A stretch of 64,000 nt of DNA from Salinispora cortesiana (lineage in GTDB: Bacteria; Actinomycetota; Actinomycetes; Mycobacteriales; Micromonosporaceae): positions 42,875-106,874 of the forward strand of contig NZ_AXVR01000011.1 of NCBI RefSeq assembly GCF_000484695.1. Reading direction: 5' to 3'. Made by a program: the position numbers and the translations under genes. The first letter of the stretch is position 1, and every line of letters begins with the position of its first letter. The notes beneath the pieces were generated by a model, which was given only the letters and a program-made list of their open reading frames with translations, did not search any database and was not told the DNA's origin. Shown one piece after another: positions 35,515-45,738 of this stretch.

Positions 35515-37392
35515 GTGGCGAGCGGGACGAGTCGGGACGTGCTCTGGCGAGGGCTGGTCGTCCTCGGCCGGGCGATTCGGGAACAACCCAGGATCTTCGC
35601 GGTCGCGGCGAGCTCCAGTGTGCTCTTCGGCCTGCTGATCGTCACCAGCGCGTATGTGGTGGGTGCGGTGGTCGGCGACGTGGTCGTTCCGGCGATCGCC
35701 GAGGGCTCGGTGCCCACCGCTGCGCTCGCCCTGGCCGCCGCTGCGCTGTTCGGGCTCAGCGTGCTGCGGGTGGTCGGCATCCTCGGCCGCCGGCTCGGGG
35801 CCGGCTACATGCAGTTTCGGCTCCAGGCCGCCTACCGTCGGCGGGTCACCCGCCGGTATCTTGACCTGCCGCTCTCCTGGCACCAGCGCAACGCGACCGG
35901 CACCCTGCTGTCCAACGCGAACTCCGACGTCGAGGCCGCGTGGTACCCGGTGGCCCCGCTGCCCTTCGCCGTGGGCACGCTGGTGATGCTGGTCGGGGCG
36001 GTGGTCTCACTCTTCGTCACCGACTGGGCGCTCGCTCTGGTCGGGTTGGGTGTCTTCCCGGCGCTCTTCGCGCTCAACGTCGTCTACTCCCGTCGGATGG
36101 CCCCCCGGCAGGCCCGCGCCCAGCGGCTGCGGGCCGAGGTCAGCGGTATCGCCCACGAGAGCTTCGACGGCGCGCTGGTGGTCAAGACGATGGGTCGGGA
36201 GGCGCAGGAGACCGAGCGGTTCGCCGCCCGCGCCCGCGACCTTCGGGACGCGCTGGTGTCCGTGGGGCGGCTGCGCGGCGTCTTCGACCCCATGCTGGAG
36301 ACCCTGCCCGGCCTCGGGACGCTCGCCGTGCTGGTGGTCGGCACCCTTCGGTTGCGGCAGGGCGCGATCAGTGTGGCGGAGCTGGTCAGCGTCGCCTTCC
36401 TCTTCACCGTGCTGGCGTTCCCGGTCCGTGCGATCGGCTGGGTCCTGGCCGAGCTGCCGCGCAGCGTCGCCGGCTGGGAACGGGTCCGCCGGGTACTCGA
36501 CGCCACCGGCGAGATGCCGTACGGCCCGATGACGCTCGACCCCGACGACGCCGGCCCGGCAACCCTCACCTTCCGCGACGTCCACTTCGCGTACGAGCCG
36601 GCCGAGGCGCACCTGCCCGGCGCCGAGGTGCTGGGTGAGGTCGGTTTCACCGTGCCGGCGGGGCGGACGGTCGCCCTGGTCGGGCCGACCGGCGCGGGGA
36701 AGTCCACCATCACCTCGCTCGCTGTTCGGCTGGTTGACCCGCGTGCGGGCGCCGTCGAGGTGGACGGGGTGGACATACGCGACCTCACCGCGGACTCGCT
36801 GGCCCGTACTGTCGCGCATGTGGCGCAGGTGCCGTTCGTCTTTGACGATTCGGTGCGGGCGAACATCACCCTGGACCGTCCCGGCCTCGGTGATGAGCAG
36901 GTCTGGGCGGCGCTGCGGTTGGCGGGTGCGGAGGGGTTCGTCGCCGCGCTCCCGGAGGGCCTGGACACCCGGGTCGGTGAGCGGGGCACGTCGCTGTCCG
37001 GGGGGCAGCGGCAGCGGCTCACCCTGGCCCGAGCCCTCGTCGGTCGGCCGCGTCTGCTGGTGCTGGATGACGCGACCAGCGCGGTCGATCCGCGGGTGGA
37101 GGCGGCGATCCTGGCCGGGCTGCGGGCCGCGGAGCCGGGGAGAGCGGCGACGTCGATCCTGGTGGTCGCCTACCGGCGGGCGACCATCGCCCTCGCCGAC
37201 GAGGTGGTCTACCTGGAGCACGGGCGGGTGATAGCCCGGGGCACGCACACCGACCTGCTCGCCACCGTGCCCGGATACGCCGATCTGGTCACCGCCTACG
37301 AGCAGGCCGATGCGGAGCAGGCCCAGCAGCAGGGGTACGACGAGGTCCCACCGCCGCTGACAACCGGCCTCGAACTGGAGGTGGACCGGTGA
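35515..37392 (+). CDS. ABC exporter half-transporter, degenerate ATPase site
   Basis: Type IV (B-subfamily) exporter subunit: six membrane helices (about residues 20-310) fused to an ATPase domain. The 625-residue product has Walker A GPTGAGKST and the canonical signature LSGGQRQR. However, Walker B reads VLDDATS with Asp519 where the catalytic Glu is expected, and the switch-loop His is Tyr553 (VAYRRATI). This matches the non-consensus partner of heterodimeric exporters; the next gene supplies the other half. Substrate unknown. GTG 35515 follows GGGGGAGAA. Confidence 0.93.
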   Translation: MASGTSRDVLWRGLVVLGRAIREQPRIFAVAASSSVLFGLLIVTSAYVVGAVVGDVVVPAIAEGSVPTAALALAAAALFGLSVLRVVGILGRRLGAGYMQFRLQAAYRRRVTRRYLDLPLSWHQRNATGTLLSNANSDVEAAWYPVAPLPFAVGTLVMLVGAVVSLFVTDWALALVGLGVFPALFALNVVYSRRMAPRQARAQRLRAEVSGIAHESFDGALVVKTMGREAQETERFAARARDLRDALVSVGRLRGVFDPMLETLPGLGTLAVLVVGTLRLRQGAISVAELVSVAFLFTVLAFPVRAIGWVLAELPRSVAGWERVRRVLDATGEMPYGPMTLDPDDAGPATLTFRDVHFAYEPAEAHLPGAEVLGEVGFTVPAGRTVALVGPTGAGKSTITSLAVRLVDPRAGAVEVDGVDIRDLTADSLARTVAHVAQVPFVFDDSVRANITLDRPGLGDEQVWAALRLAGAEGFVAALPEGLDTRVGERGTSLSGGQRQRLTLARALVGRPRLLVLDDATSAVDPRVEAAILAGLRAAEPGRAATSILVVAYRRATIALADEVVYLEHGRVIARGTHTDLLATVPGYADLVTAYEQADAEQAQQQGYDEVPPPLTTGLELEVDR

Positions 37393-37479
37393 GTCGGTCG
37401 CGAGCGGAGGGTGGACCGGTGAGTGCGAGGAGTGAGCTTGCGAGCCCCGCAGTCGCGAGCGGAGGGTGGACCGGTGAGT
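37381..37479 (+). repeat. Triplicated start-site repeat between ABC exporter genes
   Basis: GTGGACCGGTGAGT occurs three times (37381-37394, 37411-37424, 37466-37479). The last two copies are part of a 27-bp exact repeat (37398-37424 and 37453-37479) that includes GGAGGG and a GTG start. The first copy holds the upstream stop codon and the last holds the GTG of the second gene. The spacer (37425-37452) resembles the GC-rich interspersed repeats common in Micromonosporaceae intergenic DNA. Confidence 0.85.
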
Positions 37480-39255
37480 AGTAGCACTGTGGCGCCGGAG
37501 GTGGCGGCTGAGTCGACCTGGCGGACGCTGCGGCGGGGCTTGGCGCTCTCCCCGGAGTTGCGGGTCGGGTTGGCGGGCACGCTCGGCCTGGCGCTGGTCT
37601 ACATGGTTGGTCGGGCGGCCGTGCCGGTTGCGGTGCAGCAGGGCATCGACAACGGCATCGCCGGCGGCCTCCGCCTGGATGTGGTCTGGACGGTGGTGAC
37701 CGTCACCACGGCGGTGCTCGTGGTGACCACTACCTGTGGCTACCTCATGATGCGGAGGCTGTTCACGGTCAGTGAGACCGCCCTCTCCAACGTGCGGGTT
37801 CGCGCCTTCCGACACGTCCACGACCTGTCGATGCTGCACCAGCAGTCCGAGCGGCGTGGGTCGTTGGTGTCTCGGGTGACCAGCGACGTCGACCAGATCA
37901 CCCAGTTCCTCCAGTGGGGTGGTGTGATCCTGCTGATCAACCTCGGTCAGCTGGTGGTCACGACAGGGGTCATGCTCGCCTACTCCTGGCAGCTGACCCT
38001 GGTGGTGTACGCGGCGTTCGGCCCGGCGGTGTTCGTGATCCGGCGGCTCCAGCGGCGGCTCGCCGGCGCGTACGGGGTGGTGCGGCAGCGCACCGGCATA
38101 CTGCTCGGCGCGATCGCCGAGAGCGTGGTGGGCGCGTCGGTGATCCGGGCGTACGGCATCTCCGGGCGCACCGCGCGTCGGCTGGACGAGGCGATCGACA
38201 GCCAGCGGCGGGCCCAGCAGCGGGCTATCCGGATCAGCGTCCTGGGTAGCTCGGTCGGGGAGATCGCGGCCGGGTTGGCGTTGGCCGGCGTGGTGGTGCT
38301 GGGAGTGCTGCTCGGCGCTGACCGTACGTTGAGCGTCGGTGAGGTGACCGCGTTCCTGTTCCTGGTGACCCTCTTCGTGCAGCCGGTGCAGATCGCCACC
38401 GAGGTGCTCAACGAGGCGCAGAACGCGATCGCCGGCTGGCGACGGGTACTCGACGTGTTGGATGTCGAGCCGGATGTCGCGGACCCCGGCGAGTCGGGGC
38501 GGGAGCTTCCGCCGGGTCCGCTGGATATCCGTTTCGTCGGGGTGGGTTTCGCCTATCCGGGCGGTGCACCGGTTTTGCATGACATCTCGGTGGAGATTCC
38601 GGCGAAGAGCCGGGTGGCGGTGGTCGGCGAGACCGGCAGTGGGAAGACGACGTTCGCGAAGCTGCTCACCCGGCTGATGGATCCGACGGCGGGGGACGTG
38701 CTGCTCTCCGGGGTGCCGTTGCGGGAGGTGCGGTTCGGCTCGCTGCGCTCGCGGGTGGTGATGGTCCCGCAGGACGGGTTCCTCTTCGACGCCACGGTCG
38801 CAGAGAATGTCCGTTTCGCTCGGCCAGACCTCACCGACGAGCAGCTCACCGCCACCTTTGTGGAGCTGGGGCTGGCGGACTGGCTGGACAGCCTCCCGGC
38901 GGGCCTGGACACCGCGGTGGGGGAGCGCGGTGAGGCGTTGAGTGTGGGCGAGCGGCAGTTGGTCGCGCTCGCCCGCGCGTACGTCGCCGACCCGGATCTG
39001 CTGGTGCTCGACGAGGCGACCAGCGCGGTCGATCCGGCGACCGAGGTGCGTCTGCAACGCACCTTGGACGCGGTGACCCGGGGCCGGACAACGCTCGCCA
39101 TCGCGCACCGGCTCTCCACGGCACAGGCCGCCGATGAGGTGATCGTGGTGGATCGAGGGCGGATTGTGCAGCGGGGTGCGCATGGGGAGCTGGTCCGCGA
39201 TGCCGAGTCGGTGTACGGGCAGCTCTACGCCTCGTGGCTGGAGCAGACCCGGTGA
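37474..39255 (+). CDS. ABC exporter half-transporter, catalytic ATPase site
   Basis: Partner of the preceding ABC subunit. From GTG 37474 the product has 593 residues: six membrane helices, then an ATPase domain with Walker A GETGSGKTTF, the consensus Walker B LDEATS (Glu514) and switch-loop His545 (IAHRLST). Its signature motif is degenerate, LSVGE (489-493) instead of LSGGQ. Together the two subunits would form one competent and one degenerate ATP site, as in known heterodimeric multidrug exporters. A GGAGGG Shine-Dalgarno lies inside the repeat before the start. Confidence 0.93.
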   Translation: MSSSTVAPEVAAESTWRTLRRGLALSPELRVGLAGTLGLALVYMVGRAAVPVAVQQGIDNGIAGGLRLDVVWTVVTVTTAVLVVTTTCGYLMMRRLFTVSETALSNVRVRAFRHVHDLSMLHQQSERRGSLVSRVTSDVDQITQFLQWGGVILLINLGQLVVTTGVMLAYSWQLTLVVYAAFGPAVFVIRRLQRRLAGAYGVVRQRTGILLGAIAESVVGASVIRAYGISGRTARRLDEAIDSQRRAQQRAIRISVLGSSVGEIAAGLALAGVVVLGVLLGADRTLSVGEVTAFLFLVTLFVQPVQIATEVLNEAQNAIAGWRRVLDVLDVEPDVADPGESGRELPPGPLDIRFVGVGFAYPGGAPVLHDISVEIPAKSRVAVVGETGSGKTTFAKLLTRLMDPTAGDVLLSGVPLREVRFGSLRSRVVMVPQDGFLFDATVAENVRFARPDLTDEQLTATFVELGLADWLDSLPAGLDTAVGERGEALSVGERQLVALARAYVADPDLLVLDEATSAVDPATEVRLQRTLDAVTRGRTTLAIAHRLSTAQAADEVIVVDRGRIVQRGAHGELVRDAESVYGQLYASWLEQTR

Positions 39256-39314
39256 CTGCGGCTGGGCGAGACCCAGCCCCCAGTGGGGGGCGACCCGGCC
39301 TTCCAGCGCGCCGT

Positions 39315-39333
39315 CCCCGCCCCTTTGGCGGGG
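39315..39333. terminator. Hairpin between convergent ABC and tetR genes
   Basis: CCCCGCC (39315-39321) pairs with GGCGGGG (39327-39333) around a CCTTT loop; a second 7-bp stem lies at 39260-39266/39272-39278. Either could serve as a bidirectional terminator. Confidence 0.5.
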
Positions 39334-39336
39334 TGG

Positions 39337-39933
39337 CTAGCCCTCCAGCGGACCGGTGAGGTAGCGCTGCATGGTGGGGCCGACGGAGCCGATGAGCGTC
39401 TCGGGGGCAGCGCTGGCGATCGGCTCGAGTCGGAGCACGTGGCGCGCCATCGCCAGGCCGAAGAGCTGGCTGGCCACCAGCGACCCACGGAGCGGTGCCT
39501 GCGCCGGGTCCACGTCGAGGTGGTCGAGGACCGGGCGCAGCACCTGCGTGGTGAGGAACTCGCGCAGCAGCCGAGCGGTCCACTCGTTGCTGACCGCCGA
39601 GCGCAGCAGCGCCACCGCGGGGGTGCCGGCGGGGGAGTCCCAGATGCCGAGGAAGGCGCGGACCAGCCGTTCCCCGATCTGGTCGGGGTCTCCGGCGAGT
39701 ACGGTCGGCACCACCTCGGCTGGGTCGGCGGGGGCGTTCATCGCGGCGAGGAAGAGCTTGTCCTTACTGCCGAAGTAGTGGTGCACCAGTGCCGGGTCCA
39801 CGCCGGCGGTGGCGGCGATGGCACGGATGGAGGCTTTGTCGAAGCCCCGTTCGGCGAAGGTGGTCCGGGCAGCCGCCAGGATCGTCGCCCGGGTGTCCGG
39901 GTTGCCGGGTCGCCGTCCGATCCGCCGTACCAT
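39337..39933 (-). CDS. TetR family transcriptional regulator
   Basis: TetR repressor. From ATG 39933 the product has 198 residues with the N-terminal helix-turn-helix region (RATILAAARTTFAERGFDKASIRAIAATAG, seen as TILAAARTTFAERGF and SIRAIAATAGV) and VHHYFGSKDKLF, then a helical ligand domain. It is the last gene of an ABC-2 export operon and probably represses it, with the inverted repeat at 41543-41564 as a candidate operator. The longer upstream frame is rejected because the HTH sits near residue 15 from ATG 39933. Confidence 0.9.
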   Translation of the reverse strand: MVRRIGRRPGNPDTRATILAAARTTFAERGFDKASIRAIAATAGVDPALVHHYFGSKDKLFLAAMNAPADPAEVVPTVLAGDPDQIGERLVRAFLGIWDSPAGTPAVALLRSAVSNEWTARLLREFLTTQVLRPVLDHLDVDPAQAPLRGSLVASQLFGLAMARHVLRLEPIASAAPETLIGSVGPTMQRYLTGPLEG

Positions 39934-40022
39934 CCTCGCCCTTCGCTCGTTGTCGTCTCTGTCCTGCCGATCGTGCCCTTGGCCGCCTTCGATCGCGGCA
40001 CCGGGTCCGCTGCGTCGTCGGG

Positions 40023-40778
40023 TCAGCCGCTGCGTCGGCGCAGGGTGGCGGCGGCGAGTATCAGCGCCAGCACCGCGGCGCCGCCCACGATCGCCAGGTC
40101 GCGCCACATTGTCGCGGTCGGTTCGGCGTTCGAGCCGACTTCCAGCAACGCCTCGACCGAGTACGACAGGGGCAGAACGTCGCTGACCGCCTGGAGCCAG
40201 CCGGCCATCTCGTCGCGGGGGACGAAGAGCCCGCAGAGCAGCAGCTGCGGGGCGACCACGACCGGCATGAACTGTACGGCCTGGAACTCGGTCCGGGCGA
40301 AGGCGCTGCAGAGGAGCCCGAGCGCGACGGCGAGCACGGCGTTGACCGCCGCGATCAGGATGACCAGCCCGCTGCTACCGGCGGTGTCGAGATCGAACAG
40401 CCAGTAGGCCACCGCGGCTGCGACCGCCGCCTGTACCACGGCGGCCAGGCCGAACGCGATGCCGTATCCGAAGAGCAGGTCGAGTTTGCCCAACGGGGTG
40501 GTGAGTAGCCGTTCCAGCGTGCCACTGGTGCGTTCGCGCAGCATGGCGATGCTGGTCACCAGGAACATGATGATGAAGGGGAAGAATCCCAGCAGCACCA
40601 GTGCGATCCGATCGAACGGCGCCGGTTGGCCCGGTGGTGTCGGCTGGTCGACGTACATGTAGTAGACCACCGTGAGGAGGGCTGCGGGCACGACCACGAG
40701 CAACGCGACCGTGCGCCGGTCGTGGCGCAGTTGGCGCAGGATGCGGCCGGTGGTGGCGGCGAGGATCCGGGGATTCAC
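40023..40778 (-). CDS. ABC-2 type transporter permease
   Basis: Membrane subunit of an ABC-2 exporter. The 251-residue product has six hydrophobic segments and the ABC-2 region MLRERTSGTLERLLTTPLGKLDLLFGY (key part: RERTSGTLERLLTTPL). Its ATG overlaps the stop of the ATPase gene (ATGA). tetR follows after 89 bp. The substrate is unknown; drug or metabolite efflux is typical for such TetR-linked sets. Confidence 0.92.
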   Translation of the reverse strand: MNPRILAATTGRILRQLRHDRRTVALLVVVPAALLTVVYYMYVDQPTPPGQPAPFDRIALVLLGFFPFIIMFLVTSIAMLRERTSGTLERLLTTPLGKLDLLFGYGIAFGLAAVVQAAVAAAVAYWLFDLDTAGSSGLVILIAAVNAVLAVALGLLCSAFARTEFQAVQFMPVVVAPQLLLCGLFVPRDEMAGWLQAVSDVLPLSYSVEALLEVGSNAEPTATMWRDLAIVGGAAVLALILAAATLRRRSG

Positions 40779-41512
40779 GACGCCTCCTGGCCGGCCGTAC
40801 CGGCCTCGCCTGCTTGGATCATTCGTAGGAACGCCTCCTCCAGGTCGTCCACGCCGGTTGCCGCACGTACCGCCGCTGGTGTGTCGTTCGCGATCAGCCG
40901 CCCCTCGCGGATCAGCAGGAGTCGGTCGCAGCGGGCGGCCTCGTCCATCACGTGGCTGGAGATGAGCAGGGTGGTGCCGGCCGCGGCCATCGCGTGGAAC
41001 CGGGCCCAGAGCTCCGCGCGCAGCACCGGATCCTGACCGACGGTCGGCTCGTCGAGCACGAGCAGCTCGGGGTCGCCGACCAGCGCGCAGGCCAGTGAGG
41101 CGCGGCTGCGCTGGCCACCGGAGAGGGTGGCGACCAGCTGACCGGCGGCTGCCCGCAGCCCGACGTCGGTCACGGCCTGATCGGCCTGGGTGGTGCCCCG
41201 CCCCTGTAGGGCGGCGAAGTAGCGGGCGTTCTCCCGGACGGTCAGGTCCGCGTAGATGCTCGGCGCCTGGGTCAGGTAGCCGACCCGGCGGCGTAGCTGT
41301 GGGGCGCCAGCCGGGTGGCCCAGGACGGTGACCGTGCCGGCGGTGACGACCTGCACCCCGACCAGTGCCCGCAGGAGCGTGGTCTTTCCGCTGCCGCTCG
41401 GCCCGAGCAGGCCGGTCACCGTCCCGTGCGGCACGGTGGCGTTGATTCCGGACAGCACCTGTCGCCCGCCCCGGTCGACAACCAGGTCACGAAGGGCGAT
41501 GGCGTCCTGCAT
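40775..41512 (-). CDS. ABC-2 transporter ATP-binding protein
   Basis: ATPase subunit for the downstream permease. From ATG 41512 the product has 245 residues with Walker A GPSGSGKTT, signature LSGGQRSR, Walker B LLVLDEPTVGQDP and switch-loop His in ISSHVMDEA. A GGAGGT Shine-Dalgarno lies 6 nt before the ATG; the longer frame upstream runs through the promoter region and is rejected. It is the first gene of a three-gene operon, divergent from hisI. Confidence 0.93.
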   Translation of the reverse strand: MQDAIALRDLVVDRGGRQVLSGINATVPHGTVTGLLGPSGSGKTTLLRALVGVQVVTAGTVTVLGHPAGAPQLRRRVGYLTQAPSIYADLTVRENARYFAALQGRGTTQADQAVTDVGLRAAAGQLVATLSGGQRSRASLACALVGDPELLVLDEPTVGQDPVLRAELWARFHAMAAAGTTLLISSHVMDEAARCDRLLLIREGRLIANDTPAAVRAATGVDDLEEAFLRMIQAGEAGTAGQEAS

Positions 41513-41542
41513 TGCGCACCTCCGGGTAGAAGATCGACTGTT

Positions 41543-41564
41543 GAACTCAACGGTAGTTGAATTC
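41543..41564. promoter_or_regulatory. Candidate TetR operator upstream of the ABC-2 operon
   Basis: GAACTCAAC (41543-41551), spacer GGTA, GTTGAATTC (41556-41564): inverted repeat matching at 8 of 9 positions, 30 bp before the ATPase start. It is relatively AT-rich for this genome. Likely binding site for the TetR encoded at the end of the operon. Confidence 0.6.
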
Positions 41565-41630
41565 TGTTGGGTGGGCAAGGCACACGGGTGCCCTACCACC
41601 CGCCCATCGGGTATCGGAGAATGAGTGACT

Positions 41631-42070
41631 ATGCCCGTACCTGACGCGCCGTCACCCGGCGCCCAGCCCGGCTCGGACCCGAGCGGCGGTCCGGCCCGGC
41701 CGTCCCACCTGGACCCAGCCATCGCCGCGCGCCTGCGCCGTACGTCGGACGGGCTCCTCGCCGCGGTGGTCCGCCAGCACGGCTCCGCCGAGGTGCTGAT
41801 GCTCGCCTGGATGGACGACGAGGCGCTACATCGGACGCTGACCACCGGTCGGGCCACCTACTGGTCCCGCAGCCGCGGTGAGTACTGGGTCAAGGGCGCG
41901 ACCTCCGGACACCACCAGTACGTCCGCGCCGTCGCCCTCGACTGTGACGGAGACGCCCTGCTGGTCGATGTTGATCAGGTCGGCCCGGCGTGTCACACCG
42001 GCCGGCGATCCTGCTTCCACAACAGCTTGCCGGTCACCGGTGCGTCCGCCGACGAACGGCAGGTCCGGCC

Positions 42071-42074
<4 letters not shown>
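41631..42074 (+). CDS. hisI: Phosphoribosyl-AMP cyclohydrolase HisI
   Basis: Zinc enzyme of step 3 of histidine synthesis, single-function (no fused HisE). From ATG 41631 the product has 147 residues, with a 30-residue Pro/Ser-rich N-terminus, then [28 protein letters not shown], and the metal motifs [13 protein letters not shown] and [10 protein letters not shown]. The start is set by GGAGA ten nt upstream; GTG 41625 is possible. The stop overlaps trpE (ATGA). Confidence 0.94.
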
Positions 42075-43620
<1,546 letters not shown>

Positions 43621-43624
<4 letters not shown>

Positions 43625-44187
43625 GCGCCCGGGACGAGGCTGGTCCGGGGCGGCCCGGGACCGCCCGGCGGGAACTCGTCTACGCCGTGCTCCTCGGGGT
43701 GGCCGGGGCGGGCCTTTCAATGTGGGCGGTGACCCGGGCCTGGGTGGTCGAGCTGGCGCCCCGCCCCGCCCCGTTGCCCCCGGTCCGCGTTGCCCGCACC
43801 GGTGTGCAGCTACTTCCCTGGCTGCCCGCACTGGCCCTGGTCACCCTCGCCGGATGGGGCGCGGTGCTGGCCACTCGGGGCCGGGTACGGCGGCTGTTGG
43901 GTGGCGTGCTGACCGGGCTCGCGGTGGCGGTGGCGGTTGGTGGCGGGTATGGCCTGCTCGCGGGGTTCAGCGGCGAGGTCAGTCGGCAGTGGCCGCTGCT
44001 CTGCCTGCTCGGCGGCGGGTGCGCCGCGGCCGCCGGTGTGCTGACCGCGGCCCGGGGGGACCGCTGGTCGGTGATGGGCGCCCGATACGAGCGGTCTGCG
44101 GGGGCGGTGACCGGCCCGGTGCCGGGCCGGAGCACCAGTGACGCCTGGGACGCGTTGGATCGGGGTGCGGATCCGACGGACGACTGA
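43621..44187 (+). CDS. Trp biosynthesis-associated membrane protein (TIGR02234-like)
   Basis: Actinobacterial membrane protein regularly found between trpE and trpC; function unknown. The 188-residue product has four membrane segments (LVYAVLLGVAGAGLSMWAV, LLPWLPALALVTLAGWGAVL, LLGGVLTGLAVAVAVGGGYG, WPLLCLLGGGCAAAAGVLTA) and ends WDALDRGADPTDD, with the WDALDRG motif typical of this family. GTG 43621 overlaps the trpE stop. Confidence 0.9.
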
Positions 44188-44201
44188 CGCCGTCCGTCGC
44201 C

Positions 44202-44435
44202 TCAGCCCATCGGCCGCGGCTCGTGGCTTGCGGTGAGCTCGGCCACGATCCGGTCCAACTCGGCCCGCTGGTCGGCGCGGGCCCGGTCGGCGCAGACGGC
44301 CTCCCACGCGTTGCCCCGCGCGGTGCGCATCTGCGCCTCGCCGACCACGGCGCGCTCGAGCGTGTGCACCATGCCGACGGCGAGCGAGGCGACCGTACGG
44401 GAGATGGTGGTGAGGTCGATGCTCCCAGTGCTCAT
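44202..44435 (-). CDS. Small hypothetical protein
   Basis: No family recognised. From ATG 44435 the product has 77 residues, MSTGSIDLTTISRTVASLAV onward, then an Ala/Arg/Glu-rich helical stretch (RADQRAELDRIVAELTASHE). It lacks membrane segments. It is convergent with the TIGR02234-like gene and interrupts the trp cluster on the opposite strand. Alternative longer starts add Arg-rich sequence with no start signal. Confidence 0.55.
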   Translation of the reverse strand: MSTGSIDLTTISRTVASLAVGMVHTLERAVVGEAQMRTARGNAWEAVCADRARADQRAELDRIVAELTASHEPRPMG

Positions 44436-44712
44436 GATCAATCCCGGAGATCGTTGGGTGGCGCGGGCGGATGCCGAATCGAGTCTGCCCGAGGGAAATG
44501 CTCGTCGACTCACGTTTCGTCGGGGTGTCCGCCGCGTCAACTCTGCCTCCGCGGCGCTGACCTGGGAAGAGTCCGCTGGCCTTGAGCTTGCTCACAGCCC
44601 TGCCCCGGGGCATCCGGCCGGCGATCGCCCTGCCGGATAGCATTACATCAATGCCCACGATGGCTGTGGTCGGTGATCGTCGGCCTCGATCGGTGACCGG
44701 GAGGTGGTGGCT
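44436..44712. other. Noncoding gap upstream of trpC; possible Trp-codon leader
   Basis: No established gene lies here. A frame from ATG 44651, placed 7 nt after a TAGCAT (44638-44643), contains two adjacent Trp codons (44715-44720 reading frame neighbourhood: RWWLC) and ends at 44812. Tandem Trp codons before trpC suggest a possible attenuation leader, though the peptide would be unusually long. Confidence 0.3.
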
Positions 44713-44850
44713 GTGTGTGAGCTCGCCTTCACTGGAGGTTGGGCATTATGCCGCAAGCCGATTCGTGAGAAGCGCCATACCCCCGGCGGCCTGCGTCGGG
44801 TACGCCGCCTAGCATCGGCCCATGACGCCCGGAGAGGGGAGCGTTGGTGA
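44713..44850 (+). CDS. Possible small ORF coupled to trpC
   Basis: A 45-codon frame from GTG 44713, preceded by GGGAGG, ending in a TGA that overlaps the trpC GTG by 4 bp, the same coupling seen at most junctions in this window. The peptide begins [20 protein letters not shown] and becomes Arg-rich. No family recognised. The putative trpC promoter lies inside it, and codon bias is weak, so it may be chance. Confidence 0.25.
   Translation: MCELAFTGGWALCRKPIREKRHTPGGLRRVRRLASAHDARRGERW
44810..44815 (+). promoter_or_regulatory. Putative trpC -10 box
   Basis: TAGCAT matches TANNNT. Transcription from about 44822 would leave a 25-nt leader with the Shine-Dalgarno GGAGAGGGGA before the trpC GTG. 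Would drive trpC-trpB-trpA separately from trpE. Confidence 0.45.
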
Positions 44851-45707
44851 CTGCGGAGCATGCGCACGCGGGGGGAAGTGACGCCGGTTCGGCGAAGCCC
44901 AGCGTGCTGGATGAGATTTTGGCCGGAGTGCGTGAGGATGTGGCTCGGCGGCAGGAGCAGGTCCCGCTGGAGCGCATTCGAGAACTGGCCGCCGCCGCCC
45001 CGCCACCGCTGGACGCGTACGCGGCCCTGCGTCGGCCCGGCGTGGCGGTGGTCGCCGAGGTAAAGCGCTCCTCACCGTCCAAGGGGCGGCTGGCGGAGAT
45101 TACCGATCCGTCCGACCTCGCCAGCGACTATGCCGCTGGTGGTGCCCGGGCGATCAGCGTGCTCACCGAGGGGCGCTGGTTCGGCGGATCGCTGGACGAT
45201 CTCGCCGCCGTCCGGGCCGCGGTTGATGTTCCGGTGCTGCGGAAGGACTTCGTGGTCTCCAGCTACCAGGTGCATGAGGCGCGGGCGCACGGCGCCGATC
45301 TGGTGCTGCTGATCGTGGCGGCGTTGGAGCAGAAGGTGTTGGTCGGCCTGCTGGAGCGGATCGAGTCGCTGGGCATGACCGCCCTGGTCGAGGTGCACGA
45401 CGAGGAGGAGGCGGACCGGGCGTTGGAGGCCGGCGCCCAGGTGATCGGAGTCAACGCTCGCGACCTGCGTACGCTGGAGGTCGACCGTTCGGTCTTCGAG
45501 CGGATCGCGCCCGGCCTGCCGAGCCGGGTTGTCAAGATCGCTGAGTCGGGGGTGCGCGGCCCCCACGACCTCATCCGGTACGCGTCGGCCGGTGCCGACG
45601 CGGTCCTGGTCGGCGAGGGCCTGGTCACCCAGAAGAGCCCCCGGGAGGCGGTGGCCGAGCTGGTCAACGCCGGTAACCACCCGGCGACACCCCGTCCGGT
45701 GCGCTGA
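44847..45707 (+). CDS. trpC: Indole-3-glycerol phosphate synthase TrpC
   Basis: TIM-barrel enzyme closing the indole ring. From GTG 44847 the product has 286 residues with [59 protein letters not shown] and AESGVRGP, all family motifs. It is monofunctional (no TrpF domain), consistent with PriA providing the isomerase step. TTG 44844 is an in-frame alternative start. Confidence 0.95.
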   Translation: MTAEHAHAGGSDAGSAKPSVLDEILAGVREDVARRQEQVPLERIRELAAAAPPPLDAYAALRRPGVAVVAEVKRSSPSKGRLAEITDPSDLASDYAAGGARAISVLTEGRWFGGSLDDLAAVRAAVDVPVLRKDFVVSSYQVHEARAHGADLVLLIVAALEQKVLVGLLERIESLGMTALVEVHDEEEADRALEAGAQVIGVNARDLRTLEVDRSVFERIAPGLPSRVVKIAESGVRGPHDLIRYASAGADAVLVGEGLVTQKSPREAVAELVNAGNHPATPRPVR

Positions 45708-45738
45708 GCGCGCGCTGGTCAGAACGAAGGGAGCCGCG

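Noticed and set aside
35515..37392. Asp519 and Tyr553 in ABC subunit 1 as signs of a pseudogene
   Set aside because: The full reading frame, intact Walker A and signature, and the matching degeneracy in the partner fit a functional heterodimer.
36007..39183. A 1058-codon open frame on the minus strand opposite the ABC exporter genes
   Set aside because: It is antisense to two clear ABC genes, rich in His/Arg/Gly, without motifs. Long shadow frames are expected at this GC content.
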